From assembly GCF_004339595.1 (NCBI RefSeq), contig NZ_SMFU01000007.1:928658-992657 (forward strand): a stretch of DNA of 64,000 nucleotides. Direction: 5' to 3'. This document shows positions 35,149-43,535 of this stretch, in pieces (the stretch's first letter is position 1; each line of letters begins with the position of its first letter). Source of the stretch: Marinobacterium mangrovicola (lineage in GTDB: Bacteria > Pseudomonadota > Gammaproteobacteria > Pseudomonadales > Balneatricaceae). The translations under genes were made by a program, and so were the position numbers. The notes beneath the pieces were generated by a model. That model had not been told where the DNA came from, made no database searches, and worked only from the letters and a program-made list of their open reading frames with translations.

Positions 35149-35835
35149 TTAGAAGGTGCGGGAAACGGTCAGCACGACGGTGTTATCGTTACGGAACAGA
35201 CCGCTGTTGTATTCGTCCGCCTTGTCGATGCTGTTAAACAGGTAAGCGACCGACAGATCGACACCGGCATAGCTGCCGGACAGGCCGATGGAGTAATCCT
35301 CGTAGTCGTTGATATCGGCTTCGCCCCAGTAGTCACCGAAGCTGTGGCCTGCGTGCAGGTCCAGGCTAAGATCCATAGGCAGCGGCTGGCTGTAGCCGAT
35401 AGCGATGTACTGACCGGATTCGCCGGTGTTGAAATAGTCGTCGGCATAGCCGTAGGTGAGGTAAGCGTTGCCGTAATAGAGGCTGAAGTTGATCTGGCCG
35501 TAGTCGCCATCAGCAGCGTCATAACCCGGGTAGGTGTACCAGGCCAGGTTCACATCGTAGCTCAGGTCATCGGTGATGCTGTTGCCGTACCCGACGTAGT
35601 AATCGATCTCCAGGTTGGCGTCGTCCCCGAAATCCACATTGCTGCCCCAGATGCCGGCGTAGATACCGTTATCGAAGGCAATATCCAGGCTTCCCTGGAT
35701 CGCAGCATCACCCGCCGTCTGGGAGATACCGTTGAAGCGGTAGTCGTTGGTGAAACTGATGGTGCCAGAAGTTTCCGCGGCGTATACCTGAGTGACTGCC
35801 AGAGTGCTGACCAGACCAAACAGTACTTTTTTCAT
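35149..35835 (-). CDS. TIGR02001-type outer-membrane beta-barrel protein
   Basis: A 228-residue secreted protein: signal peptide (MKKVLFGLVSTLAVTQVYAA), then alternating aromatic beta strands (TISFTNDYRFNGISQTAGDAAIQGSLDIAFDNGIYAGIWGS onwards) and a terminal Phe (VVLTVSRTF), as in barrel proteins. The TNDYRFNGISQT opening and DNGIYAGIWGSNVDFG segment are typical of the TIGR02001 (gcw_chp) family, whose function is unknown but which often accompanies transport or catabolic genes. It could admit the substrate of the neighbouring pathway. Confidence 0.85.
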   Translation of the reverse strand: MKKVLFGLVSTLAVTQVYAAETSGTISFTNDYRFNGISQTAGDAAIQGSLDIAFDNGIYAGIWGSNVDFGDDANLEIDYYVGYGNSITDDLSYDVNLAWYTYPGYDAADGDYGQINFSLYYGNAYLTYGYADDYFNTGESGQYIAIGYSQPLPMDLSLDLHAGHSFGDYWGEADINDYEDYSIGLSGSYAGVDLSVAYLFNSIDKADEYNSGLFRNDNTVVLTVSRTF

Positions 35836-36093
35836 TTACTACATACTCCTGAAGTGCATTTTCTTTTTTAGGATTGTTGGGTGTTTCGCATGACCAGGGG
35901 GCGATTAAAACCGCGTGTCCCGAGGCAGCCAGGGTGCGCCTCGGGTACGCGGGGCCACTGAAGCCAGGTTCAGTGGCCGGGTGCTTCGTTGTTATTGGAT
36001 GATCCTTGCCTTTGCTGACCTATAGGCGACTGTCCGCTGAGCGCAGGGTGCGGCGCTCGCTAAACCGACGTGTCGGGGCGGACACAAACAGGA

Positions 36094-36765
36094 CTATTCG
36101 TCACCAGGTACGCCGTAGCTTTCGGCGTTGTCAGGGTCCTGGGCGCGGGTGATGTAGGCCTGCATCTGGGGCTGGTAGTTGTGCCAGACCATGCGTAGCT
36201 CGTTGATCGGGTCGATATGCCAGTCGACGCGCAGATCGACCACCGGCCACTGGGGTTCGGCGCACATCAGAATGCCTGCCGAATGCACCGGGCCCATTTC
36301 GCCACCGGCGGCGAGGCCCGCCTCCAGCGCCTGCAGCAGGCGTTCCGCCAGGTGACCGGTGCTGCTTTCAAACGCTTTCACCATGGCCGCTGGCACCTGT
36401 TCGTTCTGCAGCAGGTTGCCCATGGCGATACAGTTCTGACCCACCGCCGTTGCGTGCAGGCCCAGCGCTTTCTCGCCGCTGAAGGTGGCGCCTTCGCCTT
36501 TGTTATTCAGTACGCCCAGCTGACGCCAGCGCACATCGCTATCGGCTTCGCCGAGTGCCTCAAGCACCTGCTCGGGAGAGAGGCCTTCGCTCAGCAGCTT
36601 CAGACCCAGGGGCCCCAGGTCGGGGTTGGTTACGTTCTGGGTCAGCGCAACACCGGTGCCACTGCCGACAAAGGCGCAGCGGCTGGTGACGCAGATGCTG
36701 GAGGAGCTGATGGCACAGCCCAGCATGCCGGTCTCGGGACAAAAACCCGCCACGGAAAAAGTCAT
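36094..36765 (-). CDS. DUF1028 (putative Ntn-hydrolase-like) protein
   Basis: A 223-residue protein of the DUF1028 family: MTFSVAGFCPETGMLGCAISSSSICVTSRC, GVALTQNVTNPDLGPLGLKLL, then VGQNCIAMGNLL and the C-terminal VDLRVDWHIDPINELRMVWHNY. Family members have an Ntn-hydrolase-like fold and are thought to act on small amides, but no reaction is proven to my knowledge. It starts 9 bp after the Rid protein gene, so the two are co-transcribed. Pairing of DUF1028 with Rid proteins in amino-compound catabolic clusters is a recurring layout. Confidence 0.85.
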   Translation of the reverse strand: MTFSVAGFCPETGMLGCAISSSSICVTSRCAFVGSGTGVALTQNVTNPDLGPLGLKLLSEGLSPEQVLEALGEADSDVRWRQLGVLNNKGEGATFSGEKALGLHATAVGQNCIAMGNLLQNEQVPAAMVKAFESSTGHLAERLLQALEAGLAAGGEMGPVHSAGILMCAEPQWPVVDLRVDWHIDPINELRMVWHNYQPQMQAYITRAQDPDNAESYGVPGDE

Positions 36766-36774
36766 GCTTGCTCC

Positions 36775-37191
36775 TTATTCCTGATCGGGTATAACGGCGA
36801 TGACATCGATCTCCATCAGCCATTCCGCCTGCGCAAGGCCGGCGACAACGAGCCCGGTAGAGATCGGGAACACTCCCTTCAGCCATTTGCCCACTTCACG
36901 GTATACCGGCTCACGGAAGCGCGGATCGGTGATGTAGGTAGTGGTCTTAACGATATGGGACATATCGGAACCCGCCTCTTCAAGCAGCTGCTTGACGTTC
37001 TTCATCGCCTGCTCGGCCTGAGCACGGGGGTCGCCAAGGCCCACCAGGTTCCCTTCAAAATCGGTACCGACCTGACCACGGACATAGACCGTATTGCCGG
37101 CTTTAACCGCCTGGCAGAGATCGTTGTCCAGCGTCTGGTTGGGGTAGGTTTCCTTGGTGTTGAACATGCGGATTCGTGTATGTGTGGGCAT
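36775..37191 (-). CDS. RidA/YjgF/YER057c-family protein lacking the deaminase Arg
   Basis: A 138-residue Rid-fold protein (VKAGNTVYVRGQVGTDFEGNLVG, DPRAQAEQAMKNVKQLLEEAGS, IVKTTTYITDPRFREPVYREV). Canonical RidA hydrolyses reactive imines using an Arg in a P-x-R-S segment near the C-terminus; here that segment reads FPISTGLVV, with Ser at the Arg position, so it belongs with the Rid subgroups that lack this residue and whose chemistry differs. The ATG at 37191 is 9 nt from an AGGAG site; two upstream ATGs are in frame. Downstream is the DUF1028 gene; upstream, after a stem-loop, is the flavin monooxygenase gene. Confidence 0.85.
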   Translation of the reverse strand: MPTHTRIRMFNTKETYPNQTLDNDLCQAVKAGNTVYVRGQVGTDFEGNLVGLGDPRAQAEQAMKNVKQLLEEAGSDMSHIVKTTTYITDPRFREPVYREVGKWLKGVFPISTGLVVAGLAQAEWLMEIDVIAVIPDQE

Positions 37192-37245
37192 CGGCATCAG
37201 CTCCTGTAGCAAAGCGAAAAATGAGACAAGATAAAAACGAGAAAT

Positions 37246-37268
37246 GGCGGCGGGTCAGTCCCGCCGCC
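37246..37268 (-). terminator. Stem-loop between monooxygenase and Rid genes
   Basis: Perfect 9-bp GC stem (GGCGGCGGG / CCCGCCGCC). On the minus strand a GTTTTTATC run follows about 10 bases later. It may attenuate read-through from the monooxygenase into Rid/DUF1028 rather than end the transcript fully. Confidence 0.6.
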
Positions 37269-37282
37269 AACACTTGCCGCGA

Positions 37283-38557
37283 TCAGGCGTTACGCTGGTC
37301 CGCGTCCTGGTATTCCAGGTATTTACGCTGGGTCGCGATGTGATCGGCGATGTGCTTCGCATCGTGCCAGACGCCCCATATAAAGGTGGAACCACGGCGC
37401 GACAGCCAGGGCAGACCGATAAAGTAAACGCCGGGCTCGGTGGATACGCCGCGCTGATGCTGGGGCTTACCGTTGCTGTCGAAGGCGTTCACATCCAGCC
37501 AGCTGTAATCGATGCTGAAGCCGGTGGCCCAGATGATGGTGCTGATGCCGGCTTCCGCCAGGTCCAGTTCCAGAATGGGGTTGGTCATGCACTCAGGGTC
37601 CGGTAGCTTGCGGCGCGCTTCCGGCTCTTCCGGCAGGTCCAGGCCGTTACGCTCGATGTAGGCATCGGCCGCGTCCAGCAGGGAGAAGTAGTTGTCGTCA
37701 CCGCGGGCGATATTCTCGACCAGGTTGGGTGCGAAGGTAGCAACACCCTCGTTGAAGTTCTCGGTCAGGCCGACCAGGTTGATGCCTTGTGCCGCCAGGG
37801 CACGGAAATCAACGGTGCCTTTGGAGCCGTGAGCGCCGGTCACGGCGATGGTGACGTGCTCGGTACCCGGCTTCATCGCTTCGGCATCCCACTCGCCCAG
37901 TACACCCAGCCACCAGACGAAATCGCGGTTGCGGTAAGAGCGGGGCGGACGGTCGTGAGCACCCACAGAAAGGTAGACCTTCTTGCCGGCGCGGTTCAGT
38001 TCATCGGCGATCTGCACGCCGGAAGAACCCGCACCCACTACCAGCACGCCACCTTCAGGCAGATCCTGCGGGTTGCGGTAGTTAGCCGAGTGCATCTGCG
38101 TGATCTGCTCGCTCTGCGGCGCGATCGGCGGAATAGCGGGCTTCTGGAACGGGCCGGTGGCCGCGACGATGCGGTTCGCCTGGATCACGCCTTCAGAGGT
38201 CTCTACGGTAAAGCCGGGGCGGTCGGTGTTACGGAAAACCTGTTTCACCTCAACACCGGTGCGGATCGGTGCTTCAAACTTCTCGGCGTACTCAACAAAG
38301 TAATCCGCTACCTTTTCCTTGGGCACGAAGTCGTCCGGACCGTAACCGCTGAATTCGAGACCCGGAAAACGGTCGTGCCAGGCGGGGCCGTTGGCGACGA
38401 GAGAATCCCAGCGGGCGGTGCGCCAACGCTCTGCAATGCGGTTTCTCTCCAGCACCAGGTGAGGTACACCCAGCTTGGTCAGGTGTTCACTCATGGCTAC
38501 GCCGGCCTGACCAGCGCCTACAACCAGCGTATCGATCTCTGTTTTTGTAGCTGTCAT
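37283..38557 (-). CDS. Flavin-containing monooxygenase (CzcO-like, FAD/NADPH)
   Basis: A 424-residue class B flavoprotein. The FAD Rossmann motif LVVGAGQAGVAMSEHL is near residue 12 and the NADPH Rossmann motif VLVVGAGSSGVQIADEL near residue 168; ATG motif IIWATGFSIDYSW is in the C-terminal third. Relatives oxygenate nitrogen or sulfur atoms or perform Baeyer-Villiger reactions; many are annotated CzcO. The ATG at 38557 has AGGA at good spacing. It leads a minus-strand unit that may continue into the Rid and DUF1028 genes. A 20-bp AT-rich element within a perfect TTGTTAAA/TTTAACAA dyad lies 124 bp upstream. Substrate is not readable from sequence; N-oxidation of an amine is a reasonable guess from context. 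Confidence 0.88.
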   Translation of the reverse strand: MTATKTEIDTLVVGAGQAGVAMSEHLTKLGVPHLVLERNRIAERWRTARWDSLVANGPAWHDRFPGLEFSGYGPDDFVPKEKVADYFVEYAEKFEAPIRTGVEVKQVFRNTDRPGFTVETSEGVIQANRIVAATGPFQKPAIPPIAPQSEQITQMHSANYRNPQDLPEGGVLVVGAGSSGVQIADELNRAGKKVYLSVGAHDRPPRSYRNRDFVWWLGVLGEWDAEAMKPGTEHVTIAVTGAHGSKGTVDFRALAAQGINLVGLTENFNEGVATFAPNLVENIARGDDNYFSLLDAADAYIERNGLDLPEEPEARRKLPDPECMTNPILELDLAEAGISTIIWATGFSIDYSWLDVNAFDSNGKPQHQRGVSTEPGVYFIGLPWLSRRGSTFIWGVWHDAKHIADHIATQRKYLEYQDADQRNA

Positions 38558-38680
38558 CTCTGCATCCTGTATTGCTATTCGGGCCTTCAAGGAAAGGGCG
38601 GTTCAGTGATGCGGGCCCGACGCCAAAGGCTGGTCAAGGCTGCTTACTGAGTAGGGTTCAAGCCTAGGAGATCGCTTTGG

Positions 38681-38707
38681 ATTGTTAAAATATTATTAAT
38701 TTAACAA
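38681..38707 (+). promoter_or_regulatory. Shared AT-rich operator, copy A, inside a perfect dyad
   Basis: ATTGTTAAAATATTATTAAT at 38681-38700 is identical at all 20 positions to the copy at 52561. Here it also forms a dyad of TTGTTAAA (38682-38689) with TTTAACAA (38700-38707). 124 bp upstream of the monooxygenase start. Confidence 0.6.
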
Positions 38708-39018
38708 CAGCATTAAAAAAACGAATTCAGCGGGCGCGGGCAACGAGAGTGCAAACGGCATGGCGATAATCAGCGGGTGGGCCAGGGACAGAATCGGCGT
38801 TCTGAGCGTTATCAGGCATAGGGAATGTTCGGTTAGAAGTGTTCAGCCTTGAGCGAAGCTGTTAGATGCTCAACCTGCGTCCTTTTAGGTCGAGTGTCTT
38901 ATATGCGGTGATGCTTCTTATAAACGCGGCCGGTTATGAGTTGGGCCACCTTTAAGTATGCAGTGAAGCGTTAACATAAGTCCGAGAGTAGCTTTAGTAA
39001 AACCTATGCAGTTCGAAG

Positions 39019-39038
39019 ATTTATAGTATTTTACAAAT
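39019..39038 (-). promoter_or_regulatory. Shared AT-rich operator, copy D
   Basis: On the minus strand ATTTGTAAAATACTATAAAT agrees at 16 of 20 positions with copy A. It is 109 bp before the aspartase ATG on the opposite strand, so its orientation relative to the gene is the same as for copies A-C. Confidence 0.45.
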
Positions 39039-39146
39039 AATTGAGCAGTTTTTAGGCTGGGTCGCATTATCGATCAAGCCGTGTTCCGAGACTGAGTCCG
39101 CGGCTTGAAGCGGTCCGATCCGATCCCTCATCGCCCCGGAATAAAA

Positions 39147-41003
39147 ATGAACGCCAATAACAAAAAAGCCATCAAGACCGTTCTGCAATGCGACTCCCTG
39201 CCTGATACCGAATTCAGCAACCTGCTGATGTTCTGCCGGCTGACCACGGTGCAACAGGGCGGGCGCTTCGATCTGGCCGCTCATCCCGATCAACTGGTGC
39301 TGCTGCTGGATGGCGAATGCCAGTACGACCTTGAGGGGCTGACCGTCGACTTCACGGCACCGGTGGCCTGTAGCGCACTGGAATCGCTGTATGGCTCTGT
39401 TGAAGCCAGGGGCACGCTGATCGCCAAGGGACCGGTACAGCTGCTCACCATTGAGCTGGCCCGTCTGCGCGCCTGGCTGGCACAGGCGGAACTGAACGGC
39501 ACCCTGATGCTGCCGTTGATGAAGCTGGCCACCTCACGCAGTGAGGCGGTGGCCGAAGCCAAGCGGCCCGACAACCTGCGCCGTGAAAAGGATCTGCTGG
39601 GTGAGATGGATGTACCCCAGCAGGCGTATTACGGCGTGCAGACGCTGCGTGCGATGCATAACTTTGCCATCACCGATATTCAGCTGCGCCATTTCCCCAA
39701 ACTGGTGATAGCACTCGCCATGGTGAAAAAGGCCGCGGCACGGGCCAACTGCAAGCTGGGCCTGCTCGATGATCGTCGCGCCAATGCGATCAGCGAAGCC
39801 TGCGACGAGATCATCGCCGGCAAATGGCACGATCACTTTATGGTGGACGTGATCCAGGGCGGCGCGGGTACCTCCACCAACATGAACGCCAACGAGGTGA
39901 TCGCGAACCGGGCGCTGGAGCTGATGGGCTACGCCAAGGGCGACTATCACCAGCTGCACCCCAATAACCACGTGAACCTTTCGCAGTCCACCAACGATGT
40001 TTACCCCACGGCGATTCGCCTGGGCATCCTGCTGAGTCACGATGAATACGTGAAGGCGCTGTCCGGGCTCTGCTACGAGCTAAAACAGAAAGCGGTGGAG
40101 TTTTCCGATGTGGTGAAAATGGGCCGCACCCAGTTGCAGGACGCCGTGCCGATCACCCTGGGGCAGGAGTTCGACGCCTGGTACGTGACGCAGAAAGAGG
40201 ATATAGAGGAAGCCAAGGATGTACTGGAGTACTTCCGCGAGATCAACCTGGGTGCCACCGCCATCGGCACCGGTATCAACAGTGACCCGGAATACTCCAG
40301 CCTCGCCATTGAGGAACTCTCCCATATCTCCGGCAAGGAGCTGGTGCGCGCCCGCAACCTGATCGAAGCCACCTCTGATATGGGAGCGTTCGTTACCTTC
40401 TCCAGCGTGCTGAAGCGCAATGCGGTGAAGCTCTCCAAGATGTGTAATGACCTGCGCCTGCTCTCCAGCGGGCCGCGGGCGGGGCTGCAGGAGATCAACC
40501 TGCCGCCGATGCAGCCCGGCAGCTCCATCATGCCCGGCAAGGTCAACCCGGTGATCCCGGAGATGGTGAACCAGGTGGCGTTCCAGATTATAGGCAACGA
40601 TATCACCGTCACCCTGGCCGCCGAGGCCGGTCAGCTGCAGCTGAACGTGATGGAGCCGGTGCTGGCGTTTAACGTGCTGCAGTCGCTGCGGTTGCAGATT
40701 CGCGCCATCAACACGCTGTCCGCCAAATGTATTCGTGGCATCACCGCTAACCGGGAGCGTTGCCTGGACCTGGTAAACAACAGTATCGGCATTATCACCG
40801 CACTCAACCCCTATATTGGCTACGATAATGCCAGTCGTATCGCAAAACAGGCGGTGACCAACGGTGAGAGTGTGCGTGACCTGGTACTGGCGGAGGGGCT
40901 GCTCAGCGAAGCAGAGTTGAACGAAGTGCTCAGTATCGATGCGATGACGGCACCCCGACGTATGCGCAAACAGGCGCAAACCGAACTACTCACCAATAAG
41001 TAA
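39147..41003 (+). CDS. aspA: Aspartate ammonia-lyase with N-terminal cyclic-nucleotide-binding-like domain
   Basis: Aspartase releases ammonia from L-aspartate to give fumarate. The catalytic part begins near residue 147 (REKDLLGEMDVPQQAYYGVQTLRAMHNF) and contains the HPNNHVNLSQSTNDVYPTAIRLG substrate-binding region, GRTQLQDAVPITLGQEF and the mobile-loop signature GSSIMPGKVNPVIPEM with its catalytic Ser. Ahead of it are about 145 extra residues that ordinary aspartases (about 470 residues) lack. They have the small beta-barrel look of a CRP/cNMP-binding domain (LTTVQQGGRFDLAAHPDQLVLLLDGECQYDL...) and suggest allosteric control. The ATG at 39147 is preferred over a TTG at 39105. The aldehyde dehydrogenase gene follows 34 bp later, in the same operon. 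Confidence 0.9.
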   Translation: MNANNKKAIKTVLQCDSLPDTEFSNLLMFCRLTTVQQGGRFDLAAHPDQLVLLLDGECQYDLEGLTVDFTAPVACSALESLYGSVEARGTLIAKGPVQLLTIELARLRAWLAQAELNGTLMLPLMKLATSRSEAVAEAKRPDNLRREKDLLGEMDVPQQAYYGVQTLRAMHNFAITDIQLRHFPKLVIALAMVKKAAARANCKLGLLDDRRANAISEACDEIIAGKWHDHFMVDVIQGGAGTSTNMNANEVIANRALELMGYAKGDYHQLHPNNHVNLSQSTNDVYPTAIRLGILLSHDEYVKALSGLCYELKQKAVEFSDVVKMGRTQLQDAVPITLGQEFDAWYVTQKEDIEEAKDVLEYFREINLGATAIGTGINSDPEYSSLAIEELSHISGKELVRARNLIEATSDMGAFVTFSSVLKRNAVKLSKMCNDLRLLSSGPRAGLQEINLPPMQPGSSIMPGKVNPVIPEMVNQVAFQIIGNDITVTLAAEAGQLQLNVMEPVLAFNVLQSLRLQIRAINTLSAKCIRGITANRERCLDLVNNSIGIITALNPYIGYDNASRIAKQAVTNGESVRDLVLAEGLLSEAELNEVLSIDAMTAPRRMRKQAQTELLTNK

Positions 41004-41037
41004 CGCCGTCTAACGCGGTAGCCAATGGAGGATAAAG

Positions 41038-42522
41038 ATGACTGTACAGACCAAAGAGTACTGGCTCTCTAAACAACAGCAGATCGAGCTGAAGACTCAG
41101 GCTTTCATAGACGGCGCCTTTGTCAACGCCAGCAACTGCGATACCTACGACACCATCAACCCAGCCAGCGGCGAGCTGCTGGCCAAGACCGCCGCCTGCA
41201 GCAGTGCTGATGTGGACAGCGCGGTAGAATCTGCCCGCCGTGCGTTCAATTCCGGCGAATGGTCCGAAGCGGCTCCGGCCCACCGCAAGGCGGTGATCAA
41301 GAAGCTGGCCGCGCTGATCATGGAAAACCTGGAAGAGCTGGCGCTGCTGGAAAGCCTGAACGTAGGCAAGCCGGTGCAGGATACCCTGAACCTGGATATT
41401 CCCGGTTCCGCCGCCTGCTTCGAATGGTACGCCGAAGCGATCGACAAGCTCTACGGCGAAGTGGCTCCCACCGATGGCAACAACATCGCCACCATCACCC
41501 GCGAGCCGATCGGCGTTGTCGCCGCGATCATCCCCTGGAACTTCCCGCTGGATATCGCCGCCTGGAAACTGGCGCCGGCCCTGATCGCGGGTAACTCTGT
41601 AATCCTCAAGCCCGCCGAACAGTCACCGCTGACCGCGCTGCGTTTGGCTGAGCTGGCTAAAGAGGCGGGTCTGCCGGATGGCGTACTCAACGTGGTTACC
41701 GGCTACGGGGAAGTGGTGGGCAAGGCGCTGGGCCTGCATAACGACATCGACTGCCTGACCTTCACCGGCTCTACCGGCGTCGCCAAGCTGCTGATGGGCT
41801 ACTCCGCTGAATCCAACATGAAGCCGGTATGGCCGGAAACCGGCGGCAAGAGCCCCAACCTGATCTTCGCCGACTGCAACCTGGATGCCGCAGTGGAACA
41901 CGCCGCCATGGGTATCTTCTTTAACCAGGGCGAAGTCTGCTCCGCCAACTCCCGTATCCTGGTGGAGAGCAGCATCAAGGATCAGTTTATCGACAAGCTG
42001 ATTACCAAGGCGCGCTCGATGAAGGTCGGCGATCCGCTGGAGCCCGATACCCAGGTGGGCGCGCTGATTGACAGCAACCATGCCCGCCGCGTACGCAGCT
42101 TTATCACAAAGGCCGAAGAGCAGGGCGGCAAGGTGCTGACCGGCGGTGTCGGCGATGAGTCCACCAACTACGTGGCGCCCACCATCGTCGACGGCGTTAC
42201 CCCGGATATGACCATCGCCCGTGATGAGGTGTTCGGCCCGGTGGTCGCGGTGATTACCTTTGAAAGCGATGAAGAAGCGGTGGCGATCGCCAACGACTCG
42301 ATCTACGGCCTGGCGGCATCGGTTTGGACCGAGAGCCTGAACCGCGCTCACCGCGTAGCGCGTAAACTCAAGGCCGGTACCGTATCGGTGAACACCATGG
42401 ATGCGTTGGACTTCAGCACACCGTTCGGTGGCTACAAGCAGTCCGGCTTTGGCCGTGACCTGTCGCTGCATGCGCTGGATAAGTTCACCCAGCTGAAGAC
42501 CACCTGGATCAAACTCGGTTGA
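41038..42522 (+). CDS. NAD(P)-dependent aldehyde dehydrogenase, PuuC-like
   Basis: A 494-residue ALDH. NAD-binding region GVVAAIIPWNFPLDIAAWKLAPALIAGNSVILKPAEQSP, general base Glu in WPETGGKSPN and catalytic Cys in FNQGEVCSANSR are all present, and the C-terminal FGGYKQSGFGRDLSLHALDKFTQLKTTW is complete. End-to-end similarity is to PuuC-type dehydrogenases that oxidise gamma-glutamyl-gamma-aminobutyraldehyde and other aminoaldehydes. GGAGG ribosome site. Located after aspartase; with the class III aminotransferase at 48185 it could convert an amino-aldehyde to an amino acid. The exact substrate is inferred only at the level of class. Confidence 0.92.
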   Translation: MTVQTKEYWLSKQQQIELKTQAFIDGAFVNASNCDTYDTINPASGELLAKTAACSSADVDSAVESARRAFNSGEWSEAAPAHRKAVIKKLAALIMENLEELALLESLNVGKPVQDTLNLDIPGSAACFEWYAEAIDKLYGEVAPTDGNNIATITREPIGVVAAIIPWNFPLDIAAWKLAPALIAGNSVILKPAEQSPLTALRLAELAKEAGLPDGVLNVVTGYGEVVGKALGLHNDIDCLTFTGSTGVAKLLMGYSAESNMKPVWPETGGKSPNLIFADCNLDAAVEHAAMGIFFNQGEVCSANSRILVESSIKDQFIDKLITKARSMKVGDPLEPDTQVGALIDSNHARRVRSFITKAEEQGGKVLTGGVGDESTNYVAPTIVDGVTPDMTIARDEVFGPVVAVITFESDEEAVAIANDSIYGLAASVWTESLNRAHRVARKLKAGTVSVNTMDALDFSTPFGGYKQSGFGRDLSLHALDKFTQLKTTWIKLG

Positions 42523-42929
42523 TGCTCCCTACAAGGGAGCTGAGGTAGACCAGCAACGAATACTGGGATTACCTTCATCCGCTTCCTTTTCGTGGCCGGT
42601 TTCGGCTGCTGCCGAGCAAAGGGGCTGTACGCCTTTCGTTACTAAGTAAGCCCCTTTGCAATCCCAAACCGCCCCGATGGCTTGGTCGGCTACGCCGACT
42701 ACCCTGTGCTTCTTGTCTGAAAGAGCGGGACAGGAAACTCGCGCCTGCGGCGCTCAAACAGCCTGTCCCTTGTCTCTATTTCAGCCTGCGATGCTCGGCT
42801 GCGCCAAAGGGGATTGATTGCTGCGCTCAGGCATTCATGAAACATCGAGCCCTGTTATTAATAAGGCACGAGAAAGACATAGCTATTTTCCATTTCCTCT
42901 ACCCCGTGCCATTTTACTGGCCCTGCCGG
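42523..42929. other. Structured intergenic block with several stem-loops
   Basis: 407 bp without a convincing gene. It begins with a small hairpin GCTCCCT/AGGGAGC after the dehydrogenase stop, then holds a perfect 11-bp pair GCAAAGGGGCT (42616-42626) / AGCCCCTTTGC (42649-42659), a hairpin GTCGGC-TAC-GCCGAC (42685-42699), and a pair GGGACAGG (42727-42734) / CCTGTCCC (42762-42769) enclosing GCGCC-TGC-GGCGC (42741-42753). Such density suggests a dispersed structured repeat or an RNA; a 60-codon minus-strand frame across it has low-complexity Arg/Ser content and looks spurious. Confidence 0.5.
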
Positions 42930-43535
42930 TTAAAACGGCCACCACCAGTGTGAGGTGCCCAGGCTATCCCGGCAGCCGCGTAGCTGTTCGCCATACGTGC
43001 GGGCGTTGCCATCAACCTTTCTGGCGACCCGGACCAACCATCCCTTGCTGTTGTAGCTTTTACGCTTCCAGCCGCCGTGACCTTCGTGATACGCCAGATA
43101 CTGGTTGTAGGCGTCCCACTTGGAGATGCCCAGCGTCCGCTGGGATACGTTGGCATACCAGCCCATAAAGTCCACCGCGTCATCGTAGTCATCACGGTCC
43201 GCGCCCCAGTTACCGGTCGCATCCTTGTACCAATCCCAGGTGCCATCTTTTACCTGCGCATAGCCATAGGCGCTGGATACACGCCACCACATGGGGATAC
43301 CGAGGAAGGTATCTCTTGGCGGGGCAGCATCATGCTTAAAGCTGGATTCCTGCCGCATAATCGCCAGCTGCACCTGGATCGGCAATCCCCATTTCTCTTC
43401 AACATCCTTGGATGCATCGAACCAGTCGGGCTTTTCACGAAAAATCCTGCAGGCATTTTCCACGTTGGAAGGCGGAGTCGTCGCACAGGACGCGAGCAGA
43501 AGGGATGAGGCCAGGAGTAACAAACTTTTACGCAT
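42930..43535 (-). CDS. Lytic-transglycosylase-like lipoprotein (SLT domain)
   Basis: A 201-residue predicted lipoprotein: lipobox LLLASC at residues 12-17, then a single SLT-like lysozyme-fold domain with the catalytic Glu in LAIMRQESSFKHDA and the later motifs SSAYGYAQVKDGTWDWYK and AYHEGHGGW. Such enzymes cleave peptidoglycan glycan strands from the outer membrane side. The protein is shorter than MltC/Slt family members. Its stop lies at the end of the structured block; upstream begins the AT-rich cassette region. Confidence 0.85.
   Translation of the reverse strand: MRKSLLLLASSLLLASCATTPPSNVENACRIFREKPDWFDASKDVEEKWGLPIQVQLAIMRQESSFKHDAAPPRDTFLGIPMWWRVSSAYGYAQVKDGTWDWYKDATGNWGADRDDYDDAVDFMGWYANVSQRTLGISKWDAYNQYLAYHEGHGGWKRKSYNSKGWLVRVARKVDGNARTYGEQLRGCRDSLGTSHWWWPF

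Larger units (their letters stand above)
38558..39146. other. Regulatory region between the divergent monooxygenase and aspartase genes
   Basis: 589 bp without a gene, AT-richer than the flanks. It contains two copies of the shared 20-bp element, one facing each gene (38681-38700 and 39019-39038), and otherwise no recognised feature. Confidence 0.6.

Noticed and set aside
42575-42757. 60-codon minus-strand frame in the structured block
   Set aside because: The coding appearance comes from GC-rich hairpin sequence; Arg/Ser/Gly low complexity, no ribosome site.
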